A stretch of DNA of 64,000 bases, taken from contig JADKGN010000004.1 of assembly GCA_016722705.1 (NCBI GenBank), positions 2,480,001 through 2,544,000 on the forward strand. Direction: 5' to 3'. Origin of the DNA: Candidatus Dechloromonas phosphoritropha (lineage in GTDB: Bacteria > Pseudomonadota > Gammaproteobacteria > Burkholderiales > Rhodocyclaceae). This document shows, in pieces, positions 56,429 to 64,000 of this stretch (the first letter of the stretch is position 1; the number at the start of each line of letters is the position of its first letter). A program made the position numbers and the translations under genes. A model generated the notes under the pieces. The model saw nothing but the letters and a program-made list of their open reading frames with translations, did not search any database and was not told where the DNA came from.

Positions 56429-56738
56429 GTAAGGGATTGCAGGTTTTCTGACTTTCCCAGAATGGCTGGAGTAGAGAAACAGAGATGTCCGCCGCTCGAT
56501 TCGTCCAAAAGGCGGCTTACTGATTACAAAGCTGCCTCAATGCTTGCCGTTGTCATCAGGCCGCTTGGTGTCGGCTCCTGCCGATTCAGCATTGAGTAAC
56601 GAACAGCGGCTCTGGCCGATTGAACGAGTAGGCCGTAGGGCAGGTTTCAGAATAACGCCGCCGTTGAAATGGCAGACTTGTTGAATCAGCGAAGGGCGGC
56701 ATCTGGTCGAAAGCGCTCCCCTTGAAATAGAGTGCCTG
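56429..56738. other. intergenic region carrying dispersed repeat copy B
   Basis: About 310 bases between convergent genes. 56631-56702 is the second copy of the 72-base repeat seen at 53001-53072. No gene or clear terminator hairpin found. Confidence 0.5.
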
Positions 56739-58316
56739 CTACTGTTTTTCAGCAGCGACAAACAACGGCGCGAGCACCTGTTCGGTACCCAGCGGCCGGG
56801 CACCTTGTTGTTCCAGCCCGACGAAACGCCCGGCCGGGGCATCAGCGGTTGCCTCGGTGATGGCGGCCTGGGCGTCGGCGAGTCGGGTCTTTTCGTTGAT
56901 CAGGACGACGACGCGAGCCAGTCCCGGGGTCGTCGCCAGCACCCGCAGCTCGTGGAGGCAGCCGGCGTTCTGGGCAACGAAGTTGCGCAGGTCCATCAGC
57001 ACGACGTCGCTGGCACGGACCAGTTCGGCGAGCGCGTCCTGCCAGGTGGTGTCGTGGCAGTAGCATTCGTTGACCCGGTAGCGGCCTTCGACATCGGACT
57101 GCAGTTCAAATTTGGCAAGCCGGCGCGGGACGTCGGTGGGGCTGCGGATGAAGCGTTGGCCGAGGCGGCCGTCGATGAAGGTGAAGATGTCATCGGGGTC
57201 GATGGTGCGATCGACGAGGTCGGTGCCGGCAATCAGCACGGTGTTGCCGGTGAGCCGCCAGCGGTCGATGACGCGGTCGAAGAGATCCTGAACGTTGGCG
57301 TCCTGCCGGAAGACGCGTAGTACCAGCAATATCGGCGGCCGGCCGGGGGGGCGCTTGCCGGTGGTGGCCTGCATGATCTTGGCGCTGAGCGGAATCCACA
57401 GTAGCGGCAGAAAATCGACCAGGGCGCCCCAGCCGAGGTCGGCGATGGCGCCGAGGGCGGGGCCGGTCAGGGCGATGACCCAGACGGCGGTGAACAGGTA
57501 GAACAGTTCGGAAATCTGCCGCCGGGCGTAGGCAGCGGCCAGCCAGCGGCCGAGCACCTTGGCCGGCCACCAGGCGACGAGCCACGGCGCGATGGCGAAC
57601 AGCGCGATGGCGGCGGTCGCCGGCAGCCAGCCGATCAACCAGTAGAGCACCGGGCTTTGCCGGTCGACGAGTTCGGAGAGCAGGTCGACGCCAGCCTGCG
57701 AGGCCCAGCACAGGACGATGAAGATCGGCGCCAGCCAGGGGCCGACGGCGCGGGTGGCGCCGCCGAGGCAGATGGCGGTGACGACGACCAGCGGCAGGCC
57801 GATGTCGAGCGACATCCAGAACAAGACCTGCGCGAAGCTGACGTTTTCGTTGGTCCGCCAGGTGAGCAGGGCGACGGCGGCGACGAACCACAACAGCAGG
57901 GTGCCGACCAGCTGGCGGCGGCGCCAGCGGTCGATGACGGCGATCACCGGAACGACCGGCCAGGCGTAAGCGGCGCCCAGCGCGAGTACCGATTTCCAGG
58001 TGATCGGACCGTTGGCCATGATCTGCATCTGCAGCGTGCGGGTCAGCGCCATCAGCAGGGTCAGGATGACAAAGGCGGCGATCAACTGACGCTGGGCGCG
58101 CCGGTTGTCGGCCAGGCTGACCGGGGTGGGTGGCAGATCCGCAGCCGCTGGCAGTCTTGCAGCCGGGAGAGCGACTGTTGCGGTCGACGTGGAATTTTGG
58201 CCAGTTTTCATCAGCCGCTGCATCGCCGCCCGGTAGCGATTGGCGACGATCAGCGCGCCGACCACCGACAGGAAGGTGGCGAGGATCAGCAGGAAGGCGA
58301 TCTTGCCGGGTAGCAT
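56739..58316 (-). CDS. polytopic membrane protein with uncharacterised Rossmann-like C-terminal domain
   Basis: 525 residues. Helix 1 at residues 5-26, a short linker, then about eight further membrane helices between residues 80 and 310. The cytoplasmic C-terminal domain (about 325-525) has strand-helix alternation: PPILLVLRVFRQDANVQDLF, GNTVLIAGTDLVDRTIDPDD, IFTFIDGRLGQRFI, VNECYCHDTTWQDALAELVR, SDVVLMDLRNFVAQNAGCLH and ARVVVLINEKT. I recall this block (WR..G, AGTDL, CHD.TW, SD.VLMDLR.F..QNAGC) from unnamed bacterial membrane proteins. The fold suggests a TIR- or nucleotide-binding-like sensor. Third gene of the CHAT operon, three bases after the M15 gene. Confidence 0.75.
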   Translation of the reverse strand: MLPGKIAFLLILATFLSVVGALIVANRYRAAMQRLMKTGQNSTSTATVALPAARLPAAADLPPTPVSLADNRRAQRQLIAAFVILTLLMALTRTLQMQIMANGPITWKSVLALGAAYAWPVVPVIAVIDRWRRRQLVGTLLLWFVAAVALLTWRTNENVSFAQVLFWMSLDIGLPLVVVTAICLGGATRAVGPWLAPIFIVLCWASQAGVDLLSELVDRQSPVLYWLIGWLPATAAIALFAIAPWLVAWWPAKVLGRWLAAAYARRQISELFYLFTAVWVIALTGPALGAIADLGWGALVDFLPLLWIPLSAKIMQATTGKRPPGRPPILLVLRVFRQDANVQDLFDRVIDRWRLTGNTVLIAGTDLVDRTIDPDDIFTFIDGRLGQRFIRSPTDVPRRLAKFELQSDVEGRYRVNECYCHDTTWQDALAELVRASDVVLMDLRNFVAQNAGCLHELRVLATTPGLARVVVLINEKTRLADAQAAITEATADAPAGRFVGLEQQGARPLGTEQVLAPLFVAAEKQ

Positions 58317-58319
58317 GAC

Positions 58320-59012
58320 TCAGGTCATCGCCGTCAGGCCGCTCACGTAGACCAGGCGCCCGCTTGCCGGATCGGCGACGTAGCTCAGGCAATGGCGGCG
58401 GTTGGGGCCGCTGCCCGGCGCCTTCAGCGAGACGTGCACCCAGCCCGAGTTGGGGCCTTTACGCGGGTCGTAGCATTCGCAGATGATCTGGTCGAAATCG
58501 GCCAGATGGTCGCGTGCCCAAGCGGCCAGTTCGAGCGTCGCCATGCCGACGATCTCGATGTCGCAGGCCTCGCCGGTGGCGTGCTGGCTGGTGCTGAGCC
58601 AGGTCGGCGGCTTGTTCTTGAGCGCCCGTTCAAGCGGCTGGCCGCGGAAGACGCTGTTCGGCGTGAACGACCCGAATGCGTCGCGCACCGGTTGCAGCAC
58701 CTGGCGTGCAAGGTGAATGGCGGCGCGCAGTTGGGCTACCGTATCGAAGCTGTTATCGATGCCCAGGCGGTCAGCCAGATCGGAGCGGGTCAGTTCGTAG
58801 AGCCGGAAGTTCGGGGCGACTAGGGTGCGCGGCGGTAAGTCAAGGGTGAATTGATCGAGCACAGCCTCGCTCTGGTCGGGAGCCGTGGCATCGCGCGGCA
58901 CGGTAATGGCCGCCGAGCGCACGCCGCGCCGGCGCACGGCCCTGGGTGCGGGCGCCTCCCTGGTCCCGGTAATCGTGGCGGCGGCGGGGGCTTCGGGCTT
59001 GCGCGGGCTCAT
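58320..59012 (-). CDS. M15-family peptidase-like protein, cytosolic
   Basis: 230 residues. A basic, proline-rich, probably disordered N-terminal 60 residues with no signal peptide, followed by a Peptidase_M15-type domain. It has FRLYELTRSDLADRLGIDN, LARQVLQPVRDAFGSF, the zinc-site motif STSQHATGEACDIEI (SxHxxGxAxD) and the second His in SGWVHVSLKAPGSGP. Such D-Ala-D-Ala peptidase/endolysin folds usually cut peptidoglycan stems. Without export it may act after lysis, be released by a partner, or have another substrate. Overlaps the CHAT gene by four bases (ATGA). Confidence 0.8.
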   Translation of the reverse strand: MSPRKPEAPAAATITGTREAPAPRAVRRRGVRSAAITVPRDATAPDQSEAVLDQFTLDLPPRTLVAPNFRLYELTRSDLADRLGIDNSFDTVAQLRAAIHLARQVLQPVRDAFGSFTPNSVFRGQPLERALKNKPPTWLSTSQHATGEACDIEIVGMATLELAAWARDHLADFDQIICECYDPRKGPNSGWVHVSLKAPGSGPNRRHCLSYVADPASGRLVYVSGLTAMT

Positions 59013-62000
59013 GACAGGCTCTCCAGAATTTCCTTGAGCACATCGCGGATCACTTTATCGTTCGCCGGCCAAAGGTCGAAAAGGAAGCGGATATGCTCGG
59101 CAACCGACGATTTTTCGCGCGGACTGGCGCCGCGGGCGATGGCCTGGCGATACGTATCGATGCATTCGCTGGGGGAGGTCGTGCCGATCCGTCGGCGGGC
59201 CGGCATCTGCGTCTGCCAGAGCAGACGAATCAGGCGCAGGTCGGCCAGACTGGCGCTGTCCCAGAAATTGGGTGCCAGGTCGCGACTGGCGGTCAGGCCG
59301 GCGATCAGTTTTTCCAGATCCTGCGGGCGCGGGGCGTCGTCGATGGCGGCGGCAATGGGGTCGAGCTGCAATGCCAGCAGATGGCCGGACACCCAGTTGG
59401 TGAAGGGATAAGTTTTTTTCTTGAGCTCGTAGGCCAGCCGATAATGGTTGGCCATGTTGACCAGGGCGTTGGTGCGCTGTCCGACTTCCTCCTGGATCAC
59501 GGCCAGCCGCTTGTAGGCGCTACCAAGCAGGCTTAGTCGTTCGGCCGTCTTGAAGCAGCGGCAGACAGTGTCGAGGTCGAAAATGGCGCCTTCGATCAGG
59601 CTGACCAGTTTCTGCCGCCGGGCTTCGCGTGCCAGCCCTTCCTTGGGGGCGCGCTGCCATTGTTCGGCGGCTTGGCGGACCCGGAAATTGGCGTATTGCT
59701 CCAGCACGCGCAGTGTGAAATCGCTCTTTTCCTGTTCAAGGGCCGCCTTGAGGTGGGTGGTAGCGGTGTCCCAGACGCGCGCTTCACCCCAGGCCAGACC
59801 GAGGGCTGCGCGCAGGTCACCCTGCTGGTACCACGCGGGTTGCTGACCATCCGGAATGCGCTTTTCCAACGCCTGCAGCTTGTCGGTCGCGGGGCCGTCC
59901 CAGCCGGCATGCAGGTCGGCGGCCAGGTTGTCGAGTTCGGTGATCAGCTCGCGCGGCGAGGCGAAATCGCGCAGCGTGCTGGCATCGCGCTCCTCGCGCC
60001 GGACGAAGCGGAAGTCGGGATCGCCATAGCACTGGTAGGCGCCCCAGGTGTTGCAGCCTTCGAAGCGCTCCTGGATATCGGCGCGGGCGATCCGGACCGC
60101 TTCGCCAAAAGCCTTGCCATCCAGCATGGCGTAATAGAAGGTGCCAGCGAAGGCAGCGGCAGCCTGATCGTCCACGGCCCAGCCGGCGGCAATCACGGCG
60201 CGCACACCCATGCGGATGAATTCCTCGCCGAGATTGGCGGCCAGGCCGAGGCGGTCGAGCGGGCGCGTGCTGTGCATCTGGCCGAGGTGGCAGCAGTTGA
60301 TGAAGACGAGATCAGGCACGAAGCGCATCTGCTGGATGTCGCCCGGCGTCAGCAGGATGGCCTTGCCTTTCTTGTCGTCACCTTCGCCGGCGTGGTAGCC
60401 GATGACCATGCCGGACAGCGGCTTGTCGTTGCCTTCGCGGAATTCATGCACGCCATGGCCAGCCAGGTGGAGGATCTTCCAGCCTTGCCGGTGCAGGTTT
60501 TCGAGTATCGGCATCGGCGACTGGCTGATGCAGTCGGTCACCACATAACCGCGGTCGCCGAGCACCTGCACGACCTGTTCCGCTTCGGCTTGGGCGCCCG
60601 GCAGTTGGTCGAAGTCGGGATTGCCGCCGAGATCGGGGTCGCCGATGACCAGGGCGGTCCGTTCGCCGGTCTGTAGCGGCAGGGGGCGGAACTCCTGAGT
60701 GATGAACTGGCGGATGAAGCCGGCTTTGACGACCGGCGGCTTGTTGTCATTGCCCCAGCGGTTTTCGAGCAGCTCCCATGGGTAACAGGCGGATTTCTTG
60801 TCGACGAGGATGACCATGTTGCCCTGCTGCGGTGCCATTTCGCGCACGCGTAGCGGCAGCAGCATTTCGAACAGCGTCTTGTCCGCTTCGGAGTTTTGCC
60901 GGACATTGCTGCTGGCGACGCGGATAAAGTCATCGGCCAACGCCAGTTGCCCGGTGGCGGTGGTTTCCTCGGCACGCGCCCGGTCGGTCGGGAAGACGAA
61001 GCGCAGGATGTCGCCCTCACGCTTGATCTGCACGCGCTGGTACCATTCCCCGGCTGGGTCGAAGCGGATGCGCCGGTGGCCTGCCTCGCCGTTTTCGAGG
61101 CAGGCCACCGGCCAGTCGATGACTTCGCGCAGGCGCTTGTCGTGCAGGGCTTCGCGCAGCGCGTTGGTGGCGCCGATGGCGACGTCTTCATAGAGCTCGA
61201 TGAATTGCAGGCGGTCGATCAGTACCTGGTCGTTCAGTTGCTTGGCGACCAGGGCGGCATTGGCGTCGACCACGGCATTGAGGATGGCCTTGACGCTGTC
61301 GCCGAGTGGAACACCACCGTCGCCGGTACCTACCAGCAGACAGGAAATGGCTGCTGAGCGCGGCCGGCCGGCTTCGCCGAAACGCTTGTCGGGCCACTGC
61401 GCGGCGCGCAGCGCGAGGTCGAGCAGGGCGCCACGGACGGTCGATTCGAGCAGACCGGGACGCAGCTCGCCGATCTTGCCGAGGCCGACGATGACGGCGC
61501 CCATCGGCTTGGCGTCCGGCGAATCGTTGAGGAACAGGGTGTGGCTGCCGATCGCGCCGGGATAGAGTCCGAGGTCGAAATGGCGGGTCAATTGGCCGGC
61601 GAGCTGGCGATCGAGCATGGCCTCTGCATTAACCACGGTATCGCCTTGGTAGTGGCCGACGACGACCGGGTGGCGGGCGTAGCTCAGGCTGCCATGGGTG
61701 ACGCTGACTTCGATTCTCGGTAGTGCCGTTTCGATTCTGGCCGTTATTTCCGGTTGACCGGAGAAGCCCATGTTACGCAGGTCGCGTTCGCCCGGGATGC
61801 CGTCGGCGGGAGGCGCCGGCGGCAGGACGAAAGTGTTGGCCCGCGCTGTGCCCCGGGCGCGCGCTGGCGGTGTCGTCGGCAGGCGGGTCGTTCGGCCGGT
61901 GGCCAGGATGTCCAGATAGGCGGGGAAGGCGATCGGTTGTGCACAGAGCATGTCATGCGCGGTATCGGCCACGTACCACATTGGCACGTTCGGCAGTCGG

Positions 62001-64000
62001 CCGGAATCCCAGGGGACGGTGCCGTCGCCTTCCGGTGAGGCGATGAACTCGATCCTCTGGATTTCCGGGCGGTACCACACATGGCCGGGAACGAGCTGGT
62101 AGTCGACCACGGTGGCCGGCTGGCTGCCCGCGACATAGCACATGAAGTCGGGGTCGGGGGCGGCATTTTTCAGGAATTTCCAGGTTGCGCCGGCTGTTTG
62201 CAGGTCACCGGTGTCGGCGGTATTCCAGCGCGCAGCAAGAGCCTTTTTCAAGTCCGTCCAGCGCTCCGGGTCGGCAAAATTCGGGTCGTCGGGTGCGAAG
62301 GGCAGTAGTTCAATCAGGCCGGGGAACCGCGAAACGAGGTTGATGATCTGGTCGGTGCTCTGCGTAATGTCGAGCAGCGACAGCTTGGCCTGCGTCGGGT
62401 TGAACCCGGTCAGCCAGCGCACCGCCTCGTAGGAGCCAAGGTTGGGCGTGCCGAGCATCAGGAAACGGCTGCCGGGCAGTTGCTTGATGCGCTTCCACAA
62501 GGCGCTGCCGGCGCCACCGTCGCCGATCATCGAGCGGACAACGAGGCCGCCCATCGAGTGGGCGACCAAGCGCAGCGGCTGCTTGCCGCGTTCGGCCTGG
62601 ACGACCAGCGGCTCAATGCGCTCGGCCAGCCGTTGGCCAGCGTCGCGCACCGAAAAGCGCCAGTCGTAGGGGAAGATTTCGACCCGGTGCGAACGGGCAA
62701 GAAAACCGACCAGTGGCCCGTAGAAATCATCGACCAGGCCGACCGGGCGAATCTCCGTCTTGTCATGGTCCCGCGCCAGCTTTTTCAGCCCGCCATTGAG
62801 CAGCGACCAGTAATTGAGCCAGATGGCCTCGTCGCCGACGGTCAGCTCGCTGCCCATGGTCCCGGGCAGGACAACGGCGATCGGGCGCGGCTGGGTGTCG
62901 CCGCGACTGCGCTGGACGATGTCGACGATGCGGGGCGCGGTCGAACGGGGGGCGGTTATCGGCTGGAAGCCGGTATTGTCGCCATCGGCCCGGGTCAGGG
63001 CGGCCTGTAGCCAGCCGATGCTCTTGTCGTTGATGAAGTAGCGGAAATGATTGACCTGCGGCCCCTTGTCGGCGCGGTAGCGCGCGTTGGCGCCCCGCGG
63101 CAGGCCGCCGGTCATCGAGGCTGTATCGACGACAAGGTCGTGGTCGTTCTTGTAGAACCAGTCGGTGGCGAGCACCTTCAGCGTGTTCCAGATGCCGTCG
63201 CCCGGCTCGATGTCGCCGGCGATCACGGAGAGGTCGGCCGAGGTGGTCAACTGCGGCGTGTTGTTCAGCAGGCGGGTCAGGGCCGAACCCGGCATCATCG
63301 CCTCGACGCCGGGCATGATGCGGGGATCGGTACGCTCCTTGACGACGGCGTGGAGGAATTCGATGCCGTCGCCAAAAAGGCCGTTACCACTGGCCGCCTT
63401 GGCGACGAAGTCGAGAACCGACAGCCAGCGATCGAGGCGGCCGGAGGCCAGCGTCGTGCCGCGGGCCGGGCAGGCGATCCGGGCGAAACGGGTGACCCGA
63501 AACCGTTTCTTCGCTAGCACGTTGACCAGGTCGAGCAACTTCTGGCGGTCCGCGTTATAAGCGCTGTCACGGATTTTCATGTCCTCGTCGGATAGCGGCA
63601 GGAGGCCAAGTTGGGCAGCCATCGTGCGGTCGGCCGCAAACAGCGTAGCGATGCGGTCGGCGTCCAGCACCTTGACAAGGTCGGCGCAGCCGGCCAGGCA
63701 CAGCACTTCGCCAACCAGGCCGCCGCGCGAATGGCTGACCACATGGATTTCGGCTTCGTCCGGCAGGCGCCGGGCCAACGCCAGCGCGTTGTCGATCGGG
63801 CTTTGCGTCAGTGTCCGGTGCTCCAGCGCGAAGGCCCGATTGCCGTAGATCGGCGCCAGCTTCTGGCGTAGTTTTTCGCCTTCGCTGCTCTGCCACAGTT
63901 CGCCGAAACTTCCCTGCGTCGACGAGGCCGTGCCATGCAGGAAGACAAGGAGCGGGCCGGTATCGGCCGGTATGGTTGCGGATTGAGCGACTGGCGTCAG
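59009..64000 (-). CDS. giant dual alpha/beta-hydrolase and CHAT protease protein (5' end beyond window)
   Basis: At least 1,663 residues; the frame is open to the window edge. Numbering here is from the edge. A first alpha/beta hydrolase has the oxyanion motif VFLHGTASS (His22) and nucleophile Ser91 in HVVSHSRGGLVGE. A second, LCAT/PGAP1-like hydrolase starts PIAVVLPGTMGSEL with Ser482 in LVAHSMGGLV, Asp near 658 (DGTVPWDSG) and His near 680 (DTAHDML). A middle domain contains MGAVIVGLGKIGEL. The CHAT caspase-like domain starts near YPWELLENRW (1072) with His1182 in ILHLAGHGVHEF and Cys1237 in VFINCCHLGQ. The last 350 residues are helical, TPR-like. Lead gene of a three-gene operon. Confidence 0.88.
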   Translation of the reverse strand: MTPVAQSATIPADTGPLLVFLHGTASSTQGSFGELWQSSEGEKLRQKLAPIYGNRAFALEHRTLTQSPIDNALALARRLPDEAEIHVVSHSRGGLVGEVLCLAGCADLVKVLDADRIATLFAADRTMAAQLGLLPLSDEDMKIRDSAYNADRQKLLDLVNVLAKKRFRVTRFARIACPARGTTLASGRLDRWLSVLDFVAKAASGNGLFGDGIEFLHAVVKERTDPRIMPGVEAMMPGSALTRLLNNTPQLTTSADLSVIAGDIEPGDGIWNTLKVLATDWFYKNDHDLVVDTASMTGGLPRGANARYRADKGPQVNHFRYFINDKSIGWLQAALTRADGDNTGFQPITAPRSTAPRIVDIVQRSRGDTQPRPIAVVLPGTMGSELTVGDEAIWLNYWSLLNGGLKKLARDHDKTEIRPVGLVDDFYGPLVGFLARSHRVEIFPYDWRFSVRDAGQRLAERIEPLVVQAERGKQPLRLVAHSMGGLVVRSMIGDGGAGSALWKRIKQLPGSRFLMLGTPNLGSYEAVRWLTGFNPTQAKLSLLDITQSTDQIINLVSRFPGLIELLPFAPDDPNFADPERWTDLKKALAARWNTADTGDLQTAGATWKFLKNAAPDPDFMCYVAGSQPATVVDYQLVPGHVWYRPEIQRIEFIASPEGDGTVPWDSGRLPNVPMWYVADTAHDMLCAQPIAFPAYLDILATGRTTRLPTTPPARARGTARANTFVLPPAPPADGIPGERDLRNMGFSGQPEITARIETALPRIEVSVTHGSLSYARHPVVVGHYQGDTVVNAEAMLDRQLAGQLTRHFDLGLYPGAIGSHTLFLNDSPDAKPMGAVIVGLGKIGELRPGLLESTVRGALLDLALRAAQWPDKRFGEAGRPRSAAISCLLVGTGDGGVPLGDSVKAILNAVVDANAALVAKQLNDQVLIDRLQFIELYEDVAIGATNALREALHDKRLREVIDWPVACLENGEAGHRRIRFDPAGEWYQRVQIKREGDILRFVFPTDRARAEETTATGQLALADDFIRVASSNVRQNSEADKTLFEMLLPLRVREMAPQQGNMVILVDKKSACYPWELLENRWGNDNKPPVVKAGFIRQFITQEFRPLPLQTGERTALVIGDPDLGGNPDFDQLPGAQAEAEQVVQVLGDRGYVVTDCISQSPMPILENLHRQGWKILHLAGHGVHEFREGNDKPLSGMVIGYHAGEGDDKKGKAILLTPGDIQQMRFVPDLVFINCCHLGQMHSTRPLDRLGLAANLGEEFIRMGVRAVIAAGWAVDDQAAAAFAGTFYYAMLDGKAFGEAVRIARADIQERFEGCNTWGAYQCYGDPDFRFVRREERDASTLRDFASPRELITELDNLAADLHAGWDGPATDKLQALEKRIPDGQQPAWYQQGDLRAALGLAWGEARVWDTATTHLKAALEQEKSDFTLRVLEQYANFRVRQAAEQWQRAPKEGLAREARRQKLVSLIEGAIFDLDTVCRCFKTAERLSLLGSAYKRLAVIQEEVGQRTNALVNMANHYRLAYELKKKTYPFTNWVSGHLLALQLDPIAAAIDDAPRPQDLEKLIAGLTASRDLAPNFWDSASLADLRLIRLLWQTQMPARRRIGTTSPSECIDTYRQAIARGASPREKSSVAEHIRFLFDLWPANDKVIRDVLKEILESLS

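Overview
The window reads as a chromosomal segment of a GC-rich betaproteobacterium. The gene orders lptD-surA-pdxA-rsmA, hemC-hemD-hemX-hemY, dusB-fis-purH-purD, pepP-ubiH and rsmI/yraN-diaA-dolP are classical proteobacterial arrangements, and the protein sequences look most like Rhodocyclales (Dechloromonas/Accumulibacter-like). The taxonomic placement is inferred from memory, not from a search.

Layout. 1-5.2 kb: two small envelope proteins, a truncated NTF2-like gene, an FMN reductase, a two-RCK potassium channel with a small membrane partner, then DolP, a SIS-domain isomerase, a secreted HIRAN protein and YraN, with rsmI divergent. 6.8-9 kb: mobile-element debris (IS21 remnant, MITE-like palindrome, IS3 stub) around a secreted cache-type protein. 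9-31.6 kb: a dense housekeeping block covering haem synthesis (hemCDXY, hemF), purine synthesis (purD, purH), Fis/DusB, a broken MenA-like prenyltransferase, UbiH, PepP, the MurU/AmgK peptidoglycan-recycling pair, outer-membrane biogenesis (lptD, surA), pdxA, rsmA, a frameshifted Crp/Fnr regulator, an exonuclease III and a DUF4124-glutaredoxin. 31.6-38.9 kb: prlC, a DUF2189 protein and purC, then a decaying patch holding a DUF3422 pseudogene, a transketolase 3' stub, a frameshifted gap, an intact rpe and a broken gph.

39.3-52.9 kb is a large potassium locus: a KdpE-like box, an unnamed 30-aa membrane peptide, kdpF-A-B-C, a TorF-type porin, a second KdpE-like box with small ORFs, a CorA-type transporter, then kdpD and kdpE. 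A pair of directly repeated IS630-type elements with a 464-bp passenger (mtnA and aminotransferase fragments) sits inside one small gene of this locus. The two outer TA dinucleotides allow exact in-frame reconstruction of that gene. 53-55.3 kb holds more decay (response-regulator tail, a histidine kinase without its phospho-acceptor region, a frameshifted TlpA-like thioredoxin), followed by an intact trans-sulfuration PLP enzyme.

56.7-64 kb, on the minus strand, is the most unusual part. It is a tightly packed three-gene operon: a giant protein (running off the window) with two alpha/beta-hydrolase domains, a CHAT caspase-like protease domain and a helical-repeat tail; a cytosolic M15-type peptidase; and a polytopic membrane protein with a conserved uncharacterised Rossmann-like C-terminal domain. 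I could not match it to a named system. It looks like a candidate conflict, defence or regulated-proteolysis module.
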